Assembly: GCA_021822385.1 (NCBI GenBank)
Contig: JAKARC010000010.1
Span: forward strand, 1-64,000
Origin: Pseudomonadota bacterium
GTDB taxonomy: Bacteria; Pseudomonadota; Gammaproteobacteria; Steroidobacterales; Steroidobacteraceae
Direction: 5' to 3'
Length of the DNA stretch: 64,000 nucleotides
Part shown: positions 8,857 through 16,993 of the stretch, in pieces
Position numbering within the stretch: position 1 is the stretch's first letter
Layout: each line of letters opens with the position of its first letter
The notes under the pieces: generated by a model
Databases searched by the model: none
What the model was told of the DNA's origin: nothing
The model's input: only the letters and a program-made list of their open reading frames with translations
Made by a program: the position numbers and the translations under genes

Positions 8857-9835
8857 GACTCGCGGGTTGTTGTGCCCCGCGCCGCGCGACAACCTCGAGC
8901 GCGCGTATCGGGGTTTGCCGGCGCACCAGCGTGCTCTTACCGAACAGGGACTCGAGCAGGTCGACCGCGAGGCATGCGGTGCGATTGCGCACATCGAAGG
9001 CCGGATTGAGTTCGACCAGATCGAGTGAGGCGACTTGCCGGGTGTCGGCGAGCATCTCCATGCACAGCTGTGCCTCCCGGTAGGTCGGTCCGCCGGGCAC
9101 CGTCGTGCCCACACCGGGGGCGATGTCCGGATCGAGAAAATCCACATCGAAGCTCACGTGCACGTGGGTGTCGGCGCTAATGCCGCCGAGCGCCTGGCGC
9201 ACGGCCTCGCGCATGCCGCGCTCATCGATGAAGCGCATGTCGAAGACCTCGACGGCAAGCTCGTGCACGAGTCGCCGCTCACCGGCATCGACGCTGCGCA
9301 CGCCGATCTGCCGGACCCACTGCGGATGCAGCGCCGGCGGCGGTCCGCCGAGCGCGGTCAATGCCGCTGGGCCGAGCCCGCAGAGACACGCGAGCGGCAT
9401 GCCGTGCAGGTTGCCGCTCGGCGACAGCTCCGCGGTATTGAAATCCGCGTGGGCATCGAGCCACAGCACCCGCAGCGTGCGGCCCTGCTCGCGGCAATGA
9501 CGCGCCACGGCACTGATCGAGCCGATGGCCAGGGAGTGATCACCGCCGAGCAGGATCGGCACTTCGCCCGCGCGCAGCGCCGCATACACGGCCGCGTGCA
9601 CCCGCCCGGCCCAGTGCACGACCTCGGGCAGATGCCGGTAGCCCCCGACCGGCACCGTGTTCGGATTGGGCGGGCCGCTGAGATTGCCGCGATCGAGCAC
9701 GGTAAGTCCCCGCGCCTCGAGCGCAGCGCGCAATCCCGCAACCCGCATCGCCTCCGGTCCCATGGAGGCGCCGCGCTCGGCGGCCCCGACATCGGTCGGC
9801 GCACCGATCAGGCTCACCGGACGGGTGGGGCTCAT
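8822..9835 (-). CDS. rocF: Arginase
   Basis: Hydrolyses arginine to ornithine and urea. All manganese-binding motifs are visible: His100 (LLGGDHS), Asp127/His129/Asp131 (WLDAHADFN) and Asp230/Asp232 (SFDVDFLDP), with the GTTVPGG motif after them. The 337 residues include a longer C-terminal tail than usual. The start overlaps the stop of the ornithine cyclodeaminase gene by 4 bases (ATGA), so the two are coupled. Its urea could be used by the urease encoded about 20 kb away. Agmatinase-like ureohydrolases share these motifs, but pairing with ornithine cyclodeaminase favours arginase. Confidence 0.92.
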   Translation of the reverse strand: MSPTRPVSLIGAPTDVGAAERGASMGPEAMRVAGLRAALEARGLTVLDRGNLSGPPNPNTVPVGGYRHLPEVVHWAGRVHAAVYAALRAGEVPILLGGDHSLAIGSISAVARHCREQGRTLRVLWLDAHADFNTAELSPSGNLHGMPLACLCGLGPAALTALGGPPPALHPQWVRQIGVRSVDAGERRLVHELAVEVFDMRFIDERGMREAVRQALGGISADTHVHVSFDVDFLDPDIAPGVGTTVPGGPTYREAQLCMEMLADTRQVASLDLVELNPAFDVRNRTACLAVDLLESLFGKSTLVRRQTPIRALEVVARRGAQQPASLTPAARGSGVE

Positions 9836-10914
9836 GCTCGGGCCACCTCGGTGAGCGGGGCCGGGCGCTCGCGCGCGCGGCTCGGCGTGCGCAGCAGCGC
9901 ATACAAATCCTTCGGGTCGGCGAGCTCGGGAATCAGATCGATGTCGAAACGATCACCGCGCTGCTGTCGATGCAACCGGTACACGTAGCGCAGCGCCGCG
10001 AAGTCCTCAAGCGCGAAGCCGACTGAATCGAAGACCGTGACATCGCGCTCGCTCGAGCGCGCGCTGCACCGTCCGCTCAGCACATCGGCAAGCGCCAGCA
10101 CCGGGAAGTCCGCCGGCATCTGCTGCACCTCGCCCTCATGGCGCGATTGCGGCTCGTACTCGACCACGACCCGCGCGTCCGTCCGGCGCAGGATGTCCGG
10201 GTGCAGCTCGGTCTTGCCCGGGCAGTCCCCACCGACAGCGTTCAAGTGCATGCCCGGACGGATCATCTCAGGCGTCAGGATGATGGCGTTGCGCTTGTCG
10301 GCGGTGATGGTGGTGACGATATCGGCTCCCGCAACCGCAGCGGCAACCGATGAACAACGCACCACGCGCAGGTCCGGTAGCGACTCTGCAGCGAGATTTG
10401 CGACCAGCTTGTCGGTGGCGTGCGGATCAATGTCGTACAGACGCACTTCCCGCACACCAAGCTGGTCGTAGAAGGCGATCGTCTGAAACTCCGACTGCGA
10501 GCCATTACCGATCAGGGCCATGACACGACTCCCGGGACGCGCCAGGGCACGCGCGGCGAGCGCAGAGGTCGCGGCCGTACGCAACGCGGTGGTGAGGGTC
10601 ATCTCGGCCACCGCCAGCGGGTAGCCGGTCTCGAGGTCGGCCAGGATGCCGAACGCCATCACGGTCAACAGCCCCTGGGCGGGATTCTTCGGATGACCGT
10701 TGACGTACTTGAAGGCGTACTGTCGATCATCGCTTGCCGGCATCAATTCGATGACGCCAAGCGGGGAATATGTGGCATGGCGGGCAGATTTCGTGAACAC
10801 GTTCCAGCGCCGATAGTCCGCTTCGATCTCATGGGCAAGACCTGCAATGAATCGGGCGGTCCCCTGCTCGCGCACGAGTGCCTGGACTCGCTGAACGCCA
10901 ATGTAATCAACCAT
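9832..10914 (-). CDS. ocd: Ornithine cyclodeaminase
   Basis: Converts ornithine to proline and ammonia using NAD. The chosen start, MVDYIGVQRVQ, has a GGAG site 7 bases upstream; the track ORF begins 8 codons earlier. The protein (360 residues) has the substrate-binding N-terminal half with KYVNGHPKNP and a Rossmann half with IGNGSQSEFQ near residue 140. DPTDxxA-like changes and the mu-crystallin family relation leave room for another amino-acid substrate, but the coupled arginase downstream makes ornithine the best guess. Confidence 0.92.
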   Translation of the reverse strand: MVDYIGVQRVQALVREQGTARFIAGLAHEIEADYRRWNVFTKSARHATYSPLGVIELMPASDDRQYAFKYVNGHPKNPAQGLLTVMAFGILADLETGYPLAVAEMTLTTALRTAATSALAARALARPGSRVMALIGNGSQSEFQTIAFYDQLGVREVRLYDIDPHATDKLVANLAAESLPDLRVVRCSSVAAAVAGADIVTTITADKRNAIILTPEMIRPGMHLNAVGGDCPGKTELHPDILRRTDARVVVEYEPQSRHEGEVQQMPADFPVLALADVLSGRCSARSSERDVTVFDSVGFALEDFAALRYVYRLHRQQRGDRFDIDLIPELADPKDLYALLRTPSRARERPAPLTEVARA

Positions 10915-11085
10915 GATGCTGCTCCACTGAGGCGGCATCGCTCACGCCGCCGATGACCGCACCATGATCCGCATCCCCCAGGCTAAAGAATAGTCAGAAG
11001 ATTGCTCAATTCATGCTATAACTTCATCAATTCGGCAGGCTGGATTGGCGTTTTGCAATTCCACGACTGTCACCGGAGACGTTCA
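10915..11085. promoter_or_regulatory. Divergent control region of ocd-rocF and the Lrp gene
   Basis: A 171-base gap between divergent genes with a locally AT-rich core (around 10985-11035, including TATAAC), unlike the GC-rich surroundings. Lrp/AsnC regulators usually bind such regions next to their own gene, so this is the likely operator zone. No exact site can be fixed by eye. Confidence 0.45.
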
Positions 11086-11508
11086 ATGGATGATTTGGAT
11101 CGACGCCTCATCGCGCTCCTGCGAGCCAACGCCCGCACACCGGTGGCGACGCTCGCCAAGCAGCTCGGTGTCTCGCGCGGCACCGTGCAGAACCGCATGG
11201 CCAAGCTCGAAGCCGACGGCACCGTGGTCGGCTACACCGTGCGGCTCAAGCCCGACGTGCAGGAGCAGCACATCCGTGCGTTCATGACGATCGCCGCCGA
11301 TGGGAACCAGGTCGATCCGGTCATCCGGACGCTGCGCGGGGATCCGGCGGTGGCAAGCCTCTACAGCACCAACGGCCGGTGGGATCTGGTGGCTGAACTG
11401 CGGGCCGAATCCCTCGCCGCGTTCGATCGCGTGCTCGCCCGGGTCAGTCGCACACCCGGGGTCACGAGCAGCGAGACCAGCCTGCTGCTGTCGACCTTCA
11501 AGCTCTAG
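11086..11508 (+). CDS. Lrp/AsnC family transcriptional regulator
   Basis: A 140-residue feast/famine-type regulator. The start MDDLDRRLIALL is preceded by CGGAGACG; the longer ORF in the track lacks support. Residues 1-60 form the HTH (PVATLAKQLGVSRGTVQNRM) and the rest forms the RAM effector-binding domain (YSTNGRWDLVAELR). It is divergent from ocd-rocF, so it probably senses arginine or ornithine and controls that operon. The ligand is inferred from context. Confidence 0.9.
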   Translation: MDDLDRRLIALLRANARTPVATLAKQLGVSRGTVQNRMAKLEADGTVVGYTVRLKPDVQEQHIRAFMTIAADGNQVDPVIRTLRGDPAVASLYSTNGRWDLVAELRAESLAAFDRVLARVSRTPGVTSSETSLLLSTFKL

Positions 11509-11537
11509 GCGCGCCGGCGCCTACGCGCCGCGCCTAG
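11505..11537. terminator. Shared hairpin between the Lrp gene and kdoO
   Basis: CTAGGCGCG and its complement CGCGCCTAG flank a GC-rich loop. The repeat lies exactly between two convergent genes and overlaps both stop regions, consistent with a bidirectional terminator. Confidence 0.5.
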
Positions 11538-12514
11538 GCCGGCACACCGGCGCTCAGCAGGTGATAGGGCGCGAAGTGCGGCTGGCGCAGCGCCGCCCGG
11601 CGGATCAGCAGTGTCGTCACGAGCGCGAACTGGCCGGAAAGGCTCGCATGACTGACGCTGTCGGTGAAGACCATCCACGCCGAGCCCGGCGGAAAGCGGA
11701 TTTCGGCATACCCCTGCGGGTCTGCCTTGAACGTCTCGCTGTCCTTCATGTAATTGTGCAGGCGGCGCATGGCTCGGTCATAGGGACTGGAATCGAGCGA
11801 CAGCGCCAGCGGATTGAGCCGGCTCAGCGCGCGCACGGCGGACGAAAAGGCATGGTCGGCCATGTTCTTGCGGATCCGCAGCCGGCATCGGCCATCGCCG
11901 TCGAGCAGCCCGGCGCGGATGCCGTGCCGCGCCAGCACCGCCGCAATATCCCCTTTGGTCGCCCAGACCCGATCCTCGCTGGAATTCACATTGACGAAGA
12001 AGCGCAGGATCCGGTCACCGTGGGTCGCTCCGTATGCGCCGGCATCGACATGCACCAGCTCGTTGCTGGCGTGGGGCTTGAGCTTTCGGCCCCGCTCCTG
12101 GATGGGACGGAAGCTGCATTTGGTCAAGAACGTGCCGTCGCTCAGATGGGGCGCGACCTGCCGCAGGAAAGCGGTGACCGCTGCCAGATGCTCCCCGAGC
12201 ACGGCAGCCGTCCGCGCACGTGCCGGATCGCCGGCCTCCAGGCCGGTGAGCCGCCCGCCCTCGCCATGGTAGCTGACATTCTTCAGCTTCAGCCGGGTCG
12301 GCAGCTCGGTGCACAGAAACTGCAGATCCGACGCCGCCGGCAGCGGGAAAGGGCAGCGGGGGAAGCCGACGATGTGATTGCTCTCGAGCGCAGTCGCGAT
12401 CGACTCGGCCGCAGCCGGGTCGAGGGGATCGGTGAAGGTCGCCAGGACCTCGGGCGCAAGCGGATGCGCCGTAATGCGGACCTGTGCATCGGCCTGTTCG
12501 GACTGCAGGGACAT
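11534..12514 (-). CDS. kdoO: Kdo 3-hydroxylase (Fe(II)/2-oxoglutarate dioxygenase)
   Basis: Belongs to the Kdo_hydroxy family, which converts the 3-deoxy sugar Kdo of lipid A-core to Ko. The HxD iron motif is in ELVHVDAGAYG and the distal histidine in DSVSHASLSGQFAL. Family blocks KNVSYHGEGGRLTG, ILRFFVNVN and RFPPGSAWMVFTD are all present. The start MSLQSEQADAQV (326 residues) has a GGGGGT site upstream; the track ORF is 35 codons longer without support. The divergent neighbour is a WaaE-like core glycosyltransferase, which fits a role in LPS core modification. Confidence 0.9.
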   Translation of the reverse strand: MSLQSEQADAQVRITAHPLAPEVLATFTDPLDPAAAESIATALESNHIVGFPRCPFPLPAASDLQFLCTELPTRLKLKNVSYHGEGGRLTGLEAGDPARARTAAVLGEHLAAVTAFLRQVAPHLSDGTFLTKCSFRPIQERGRKLKPHASNELVHVDAGAYGATHGDRILRFFVNVNSSEDRVWATKGDIAAVLARHGIRAGLLDGDGRCRLRIRKNMADHAFSSAVRALSRLNPLALSLDSSPYDRAMRRLHNYMKDSETFKADPQGYAEIRFPPGSAWMVFTDSVSHASLSGQFALVTTLLIRRAALRQPHFAPYHLLSAGVPA

Positions 12515-12867
12515 CAAGCGTACCCCCAAGTTGCTGAGGAATTTCCGCGCGTGACCGCCGCGGCGCGCCCTGGCCCGGCGTACGTCACTTGCCTTGGCGG
12601 CCCGCCGCGGTCCCGCCACCCCAGCTGTGCGGGGCGGATTTTAGCCTGATCCCGCCGAACAAGTCCCCTCCGGGACTGCGCCGCCCGCGGCACGCACTTT
12701 CGGTGCCGGCGGCACGGTCGTTTTCGGTAGCATTGCCAATGCCGATCCCGCCGAGAGGACCCGGGGACGGTCGCGGGCCGCGGCGGCACATCCCGGCGCG
12801 GTGGCGACCCACCCGACCACTCGCCCGAGTTCAGGAGCGCAAGGCCCATGCACGAGATGAAATTCTG
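12515..12867. other. Divergent intergenic region kdoO / waaE
   Basis: About 350 bases between divergent starts. The overlapping ORFs on both strands show no domain. It must carry both promoters; no clear promoter motif can be named. Confidence 0.4.
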
Positions 12868-13641
12868 ATGGCAGACACAGCGCCTGCAGGACTTTCCGCC
12901 TGCATCATCACCTACAACGAGGCGGATCGCATCGAGGCCTGTGTGCGCTCGCTCAGCTTCTGCGACGAGGTGATCGTCGTCGACTCGCATTCGACCGACC
13001 AGACGCGCGAGCTTGCCGCGGCCCTCGGTGCGCGCGTCATCGAGCGTGACTGGCCGGGCTATCGCTCGCAGAAGGCGTTCGCGGTGCAATGCGCCCGCAA
13101 CGACTGGGTCCTGTGCCTGGATGCCGATGAGCGCGTGAGCGAGCGCTTGCGCGCAGAGATCGAAGCGGTGCGCAGGGAGGGATTCCAGGGCTACGCGGGC
13201 TGGTCCATTCCACGCATCACTGATTATTTCGGGCGGTTCCTGCGCCACGGCAACGCCTACCCTGATCGCCTGATCCGCTTGTTCGACCGCAGGCGCGGCG
13301 GCTGGATCGGCCGCGAGATCCACGAGAACACGCGGGTCGACGGCCGGGTCGGACGGCTGTATGGTCACCTTGAGCACTTCTCCTACCGCAGCCTCACCGA
13401 CCACCACCAACGCATGCAGCGCTATGCCGATCTCATGGCCCGGGAGCTGCATGCCCAGGGCAAACGCTGCGGTCTCGGCAAGGTGCTGATCAATCCACAG
13501 TGGCGCTTCTTTCGCGGCTACGTCTTGCGCCTCGGCGTGCTCGACGGGTGGCGCGGACTGGTCTTCGCGCTGGTGGAGGCCAACTACGTGCGCCGCAAGT
13601 ACCTGCACCTGTACATACGGTCCAAGGGACTGCCGAGCTGA
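12868..13641 (+). CDS. waaE: WaaE/KdtX-like lipopolysaccharide core glycosyltransferase
   Basis: A 257-residue family-2 glycosyltransferase with a GT-A fold. It shows the N-terminal block SACIITYNEADRIEACV, the nucleotide-binding DSHSTDQTRE and the DxD-like LCLDADERVS. The family blocks DYFGRFLRHGNAYPDRLIR, IHENTRVDG and the C-terminal RRKYLHLYIRSKG are typical of WaaE (KdtX), which adds a beta-glucose to the inner-core heptose. The start MADTAPAGLSACI was chosen because the fold begins there. It sits beside kdoO. The exact sugar and acceptor cannot be read from sequence. Confidence 0.8.
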   Translation: MADTAPAGLSACIITYNEADRIEACVRSLSFCDEVIVVDSHSTDQTRELAAALGARVIERDWPGYRSQKAFAVQCARNDWVLCLDADERVSERLRAEIEAVRREGFQGYAGWSIPRITDYFGRFLRHGNAYPDRLIRLFDRRRGGWIGREIHENTRVDGRVGRLYGHLEHFSYRSLTDHHQRMQRYADLMARELHAQGKRCGLGKVLINPQWRFFRGYVLRLGVLDGWRGLVFALVEANYVRRKYLHLYIRSKGLPS

Positions 13642-13663
13642 CGGGCGTGCACCGGCACGCCCG
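13642..13663. terminator. Hairpin between convergent genes
   Basis: CGGGCGTGC, a 4-base loop and GCACGCCCG form a perfect 9-bp stem immediately after the waaE stop and 12 bases from the convergent DUF6491 gene. Probably a shared terminator. Confidence 0.6.
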
Positions 13664-13674
13664 CCGCGACCCCG

Positions 13675-14115
13675 TCAGGGCGCCGCTGCCGCCTTCATCG
13701 CGCCACCCTTGCGCTCGGCCCGCAGCATGCGCAAATAATGCACCGGCTGTATGGTGGCGATTCTGCAGGGCTCGCCCTGCGCATATACGTAGCTGGTTCG
13801 CGCCTGCACCCAGCCCTGGATCGAACTGAGGCCCAGCGTCGGCGCCGTCAACAGATCCGGGCAGGGTGGGGCAACCGTGATGAGATAAACCGTGTTGATG
13901 TTCGCCCACGCAATCAGCTGATTGGTCCAGATGGCCGCGCGGCGGTGCCCCGGGGTGATCCACCTGAATTCCGTGATGGGCTTGCCGGCGTAGGCATTGA
14001 ACCGCGCATGTTCGGCTGCATCCGCCTGCATCAAGCCGCGGGTCGTTGAACAGGACGTCAGCAACGCCACGCCCGCGAGCAGACACAGGATCCGCAGGCC
14101 ATATGAGTGTTTCAT
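13675..14115 (-). CDS. DUF6491 family lipoprotein
   Basis: A 146-residue small envelope protein. The start MKHSYGLRILCLL follows a strong GGAGG site. A type II signal peptide ends at the lipobox LLTSC, so it should be lipid-anchored. The body shows ITEFRWITPGHRRAAIWTNQ and CPDLLTAPTLGLSS with a final PCRIATIQPVHY, matching the DUF6491 pattern of a beta-rich domain with paired cysteines. Function is unknown. It stands alone between hairpins. Confidence 0.75.
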   Translation of the reverse strand: MKHSYGLRILCLLAGVALLTSCSTTRGLMQADAAEHARFNAYAGKPITEFRWITPGHRRAAIWTNQLIAWANINTVYLITVAPPCPDLLTAPTLGLSSIQGWVQARTSYVYAQGEPCRIATIQPVHYLRMLRAERKGGAMKAAAAP

Positions 14116-14471
14116 CGCATGTTCCTCCAATCAAGTCCGACACATCCTGAATCGAACGTCTGGTTCACCTCGGCGCACCGCGGTCGCCCGCGCGAGCGCC
14201 GACTTGACCTTCGCGTGATGGAAGACGACTTGACCGTCCACGCGCACACTCAACTCCCGCCCTTGAATTTACGCGCAGATCGGCCCGCTCCCCAGCGGCG
14301 GATCTTCGCATCACGTCCACACGGCGCATATTACCCGCCTTTGCGTCAGGCGCAACGCGCGCCCGACGCCGGCCGCTGTCCAGGAACTCGACCTGAAGCG
14401 CATCGGCTCCGCGCCGGTCGCTGCCGGGCGCGGGCCGGCGGGAGCCCCCGCCGGCACGCACCGGCAGAGCC
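14116..14471. other. Intergenic region between the DUF6491 gene and the first Hsp20 gene
   Basis: About 355 bases with no credible gene. The right end has the hairpin at 14434-14455; the left end must hold the promoter of the DUF6491 gene. Confidence 0.4.
14434..14455 (-). terminator. Hairpin after the minus-strand Hsp20 gene
   Basis: GCCGGCGGG, a 4-base loop and CCCGCCGGC make a perfect 9-bp stem 17 bases past the stop codon of the Hsp20 gene at 14472. There is no T-run, so termination is likely but not certain. Confidence 0.5.
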
Positions 14472-14960
14472 TCACTTGGCGGTAATCGGGATGCGCCTGA
14501 CCTCGGCCACCGCCTGCGCGCTCTTCGGCAGGGTGACCGTCAACACGCCCTTGCGAAACACTGCGCTCACCCGATCGACGTCGACCTCCGCCGGCAGCTC
14601 GATCTGGCGCTCGAACCGGCCGTAGTAACGTTCGCTCACACGTCGCTGCCGGTCCTCGCTCTCGCTCCTGCGCTCGCCGCGCAGAGTCAGGACCCCGCCA
14701 TGCAATGTCACTTCGACATCCTTTTCGTCGAGGCCAGGCAGCTCCGCCGCAACGGTCAGCTCCCGCTCGGTCTCGAGGATCTCGACGCGGGGGAAGCCAT
14801 AGTCCGCCATGAGCGCAGCGCTCGTCCCCGAAACATCCCGCCAGAACTCATCGAACAGACGGTTCATCTCCTGATGCAAGGAGACCAGTGGATGGGTCTC
14901 CTCGCTGCGCAACAGCGGCGCACGCGCTCGCCGCCGCGGAATCAGATCGCGCACCGTCAT
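14472..14960 (-). CDS. Small heat-shock protein (Hsp20 / alpha-crystallin)
   Basis: A 162-residue ATP-independent holdase. The start MTVRDLIPRRR follows AGGAGGTG. The alpha-crystallin domain spans about residues 50-145, with VAAELPGLDEKDVEV, LTLRGERR and the GVLTVTLPK signature followed by an I-x-I-like tail (IPI). It is divergent from two more Hsp20 genes across a region with a heat-shock-type promoter, forming a three-gene cluster. Confidence 0.95.
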   Translation of the reverse strand: MTVRDLIPRRRARAPLLRSEETHPLVSLHQEMNRLFDEFWRDVSGTSAALMADYGFPRVEILETERELTVAAELPGLDEKDVEVTLHGGVLTLRGERRSESEDRQRRVSERYYGRFERQIELPAEVDVDRVSAVFRKGVLTVTLPKSAQAVAEVRRIPITAK

Positions 14961-15042
14961 AGGCAAACACCTCCTACACGTATCAATGTGGTCACTCCCA
15001 GCGGCGCCGGCAACACTCCGGCACCGCCACCCTTGGTCTCAG

Positions 15043-15071
15043 CAGGTAGGCGCGGCGCGGGCGATTTCAAG
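15043..15071 (-). promoter_or_regulatory. Possible sigma32-type promoter for the minus-strand Hsp20 gene
   Basis: Reading the minus strand, CTTGAAA (15071-15065) is followed after 14 bases by CCTACCTG. The -35 box is a perfect match to the heat-shock consensus; the -10 match is weak. Confidence 0.35.
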
Positions 15072-15140
15072 AGCCGGTGGCGCAGTCCCCAGCGAGCGCA
15101 CAACGCCGCGATGACACCGGCGGCCCCGGCCGCGCGGCGG

Positions 15141-15168
15141 CTTGAAATTCCCCGCGCCTGCCCCGAAC
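15141..15168 (+). promoter_or_regulatory. Sigma32-type heat-shock promoter
   Basis: CTTGAAA (15141-15147), a 13-base spacer and CCCCGAAC (15161-15168) fit the heat-shock consensus CTTGAAA-N11-16-CCCCATNT well. It lies about 50 bases upstream of the start of the Hsp20 gene at 15215. Confidence 0.7.
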
Positions 15169-15214
15169 TCTGTTCGCGCCCGAATGACCCAACGAACTCA
15201 TAGGAGGTACTGCC

Positions 15215-15658
15215 ATGTTCGGTATTGCCACCAGTATGCCGAGCTCGGTCTTTGACGAGCTGTGGCGCCTGCAGCAGGATGTCGAGGAGATGTTCGGCCC
15301 GTGGAACATTCCGGCGGCCATCCGCTCGCTGCCCCGCGGCAGTTTCCCGGCGGTGAACGTCGGCCAGACCGCCGAACGGGTGGACGTTTATCTCTTCGCC
15401 CCCGGCATCGATCCGAAGAGTCTCGACATTTCCCTGCAGCAGAACCTGCTCACGATCTCCGGCCAACGCGCACTCAAGGTCGAGGACAGTGTGGATTATT
15501 ACCGCCAGGAGCGTTTCAGCGGTGAATTCCGCCGTGTCATCAGCCTGCCCGAGGATGTCGATCCGGATCGGGTACAGGCGAAGTACGCCGACGGCATCGT
15601 GCAGATCAGCATCGAGCGGCGTGAATCCTCACGGCCGCGGCAGATTCAAATCCAATGA
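15215..15658 (+). CDS. Small heat-shock protein (Hsp20)
   Basis: A 147-residue Hsp20 with an AGGAGG site before the ATG. The alpha-crystallin domain covers about residues 45-140 (VDVYLFAPGIDPKSLDISL, YYRQERFSGEFRRVISLP, YADGIVQISIERR), ending in an IQIQ tail that could serve as the oligomer-contact motif. It is the first gene after a sigma32-like promoter and is followed after 19 bases by a third Hsp20 gene, so they form an operon. The three proteins are clearly different paralogues rather than recent copies. Confidence 0.95.
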   Translation: MFGIATSMPSSVFDELWRLQQDVEEMFGPWNIPAAIRSLPRGSFPAVNVGQTAERVDVYLFAPGIDPKSLDISLQQNLLTISGQRALKVEDSVDYYRQERFSGEFRRVISLPEDVDPDRVQAKYADGIVQISIERRESSRPRQIQIQ

Positions 15659-15677
15659 CTGCAGCGAGGTTGCACCC

Positions 15678-16100
15678 ATGAGCACTCAAACCGAACTCGC
15701 CCGTCACAGCTCAGCGAGCACACCCCAGACCGGAAACGGCCAGGCGGCACAGCGGTCCAGCCCGATCGAGACTGCGCTGCGCCCCCCGGTTGACATCTGG
15801 GAGGATAAGGACGGGATTACCGTGTGTGCCGATATGCCGGGCGTCTCCAAGGACCGCCTGAACGTGCGTGTCGACGGCAACACTCTGCTCGTCGAGGGTC
15901 AGTTGCAGCTCGAGCTTGCCGGCGACGCGGAGGCCCTGTACGCGGACCTGCGCTCCAGCCTCTACCGCCGCAGCTTTGCCCTGAGCGGCGAACTGGACAC
16001 GGAAAAGATCGCGGCCAACCTCAAAGATGGCGTGTTGACGGTGCACATTCCGAAGCGCGCCGAACATCGTCCGCGCAAGATCGAGGTCAAGGTCGCCTGA
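15678..16100 (+). CDS. Small heat-shock protein (Hsp20)
   Basis: A 140-residue Hsp20. The start MSTQTELARHSS has a GAGGT site; the longer ORF in the track overlaps the preceding gene. A low-complexity Ser/Gln-rich N-terminus (about 30 residues) leads into the alpha-crystallin domain: RPPVDIWEDKDGITVCADMP, YRRSFALSGELD and LKDGVLTVHIPK. Second gene of the heat-shock operon. A strong hairpin follows its stop. Confidence 0.95.
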   Translation: MSTQTELARHSSASTPQTGNGQAAQRSSPIETALRPPVDIWEDKDGITVCADMPGVSKDRLNVRVDGNTLLVEGQLQLELAGDAEALYADLRSSLYRRSFALSGELDTEKIAANLKDGVLTVHIPKRAEHRPRKIEVKVA

Positions 16101-16111
16101 GCGCCGGCTGA

Positions 16112-16147
16112 GGTCTGCGGGTCCCGGGGCAACCCGACCCGCAGACC
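16112..16147 (+). terminator. Hairpin terminator after the Hsp20 operon
   Basis: GGTCTGCGGGTC and GACCCGCAGACC form a perfect 12-bp stem around a 12-base loop, starting 11 bases after the Hsp20 stop. No long T-run follows. Confidence 0.65.
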
Positions 16148-16365
16148 GATGCGCATTCCCCGACCGCCTCAGCTGCACACCGGACTCGGCCCCACGCCGC
16201 GTGCGTGCAGATCGCGGCGCGGATTGCCGCTCGCCGTGTGCGAAAATCATAGGCACCGGCATGCCGCGGCGCGCCACTTGGACGGTTTCGCGCCGTTCCG
16301 TGCGTGCGTATCGCTATCCTTTTGGTCCCTGTCGCGGCCGTGCAACCCGAGTGGAGAGTCCTCCC

Positions 16366-16968
16366 ATGCAGCTGTACACCAACCCCAATTCACCGTTCGC
16401 CCGCAAAGTGCGCGTCAGCGCCCTTGAGCTCGGACTCGCGGACCGTATCGAAAATCTCGAGGTCACGCTCTCGCCGATCAATCCCCATGCCGCTCTCGGT
16501 CAGCACAACCCGCTCGAGAAGATTCCGGCGCTCATCACCGATGACGGCGAGGCGCTGTACGACTCGCCCGTGATCTGCGAGTACCTGGATGCGCTGGCAG
16601 GAGGCGGCCGCCTGATCCCGACCGCGGGCGCGGCCCGCTGGATGGCCTTACGCCGCCAGGCGCTCGCCGACGGCATCATGGATGCGGCGGTCCTGGTCCG
16701 CTACGAAACCGTGCTACGCCCCGCTACGCTGCGATGGCCCGAGTGGCGCGAGGGCCAATGGCACAAGATCCACACCGCCCTCGATGCGCTCGAGCGCGAG
16801 CAGCTTGGGGAGACTTTCGATATTGGCGCGATCGCGGTCGCCTGCGCCCTCGGCTATCTCGACCTGCGCTTCGCCGAGTCGGCCTGGCGGGCGCAGCGGC
16901 CTCAGCTCGCCGGCTGGCTCGATCGCATCACCGAGCGTGAATCGCTGCGCGCGACACGTCCGGTCTGA
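16366..16968 (+). CDS. Glutathione S-transferase family protein
   Basis: A 200-residue soluble protein. The start MQLYTNPNSPFARKVRV follows GGAGAG; the track ORF extends 55 codons too far. The N-terminal thioredoxin-fold half has SPFARKVR and the glutathione-binding KIPALITDDGEALYDSPVICEYL, where the cis-proline and Asp-Ser of the G-site are intact. The C-terminal half is helical (DIGAIAVACALGYLDLRF). The electrophile it handles is unknown. It is convergent with cyoD. Confidence 0.9.
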   Translation: MQLYTNPNSPFARKVRVSALELGLADRIENLEVTLSPINPHAALGQHNPLEKIPALITDDGEALYDSPVICEYLDALAGGGRLIPTAGAARWMALRRQALADGIMDAAVLVRYETVLRPATLRWPEWREGQWHKIHTALDALEREQLGETFDIGAIAVACALGYLDLRFAESAWRAQRPQLAGWLDRITERESLRATRPV

Positions 16969-16993
16969 TCCGGCTCGAGACTTCTGTTACAGC

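Noticed and set aside
14165-14461. Minus-strand ORF between the DUF6491 and Hsp20 genes
   Set aside because: Arg/Gly-rich, overlaps the terminator-like hairpin and has no ribosome site or homology that I can see.
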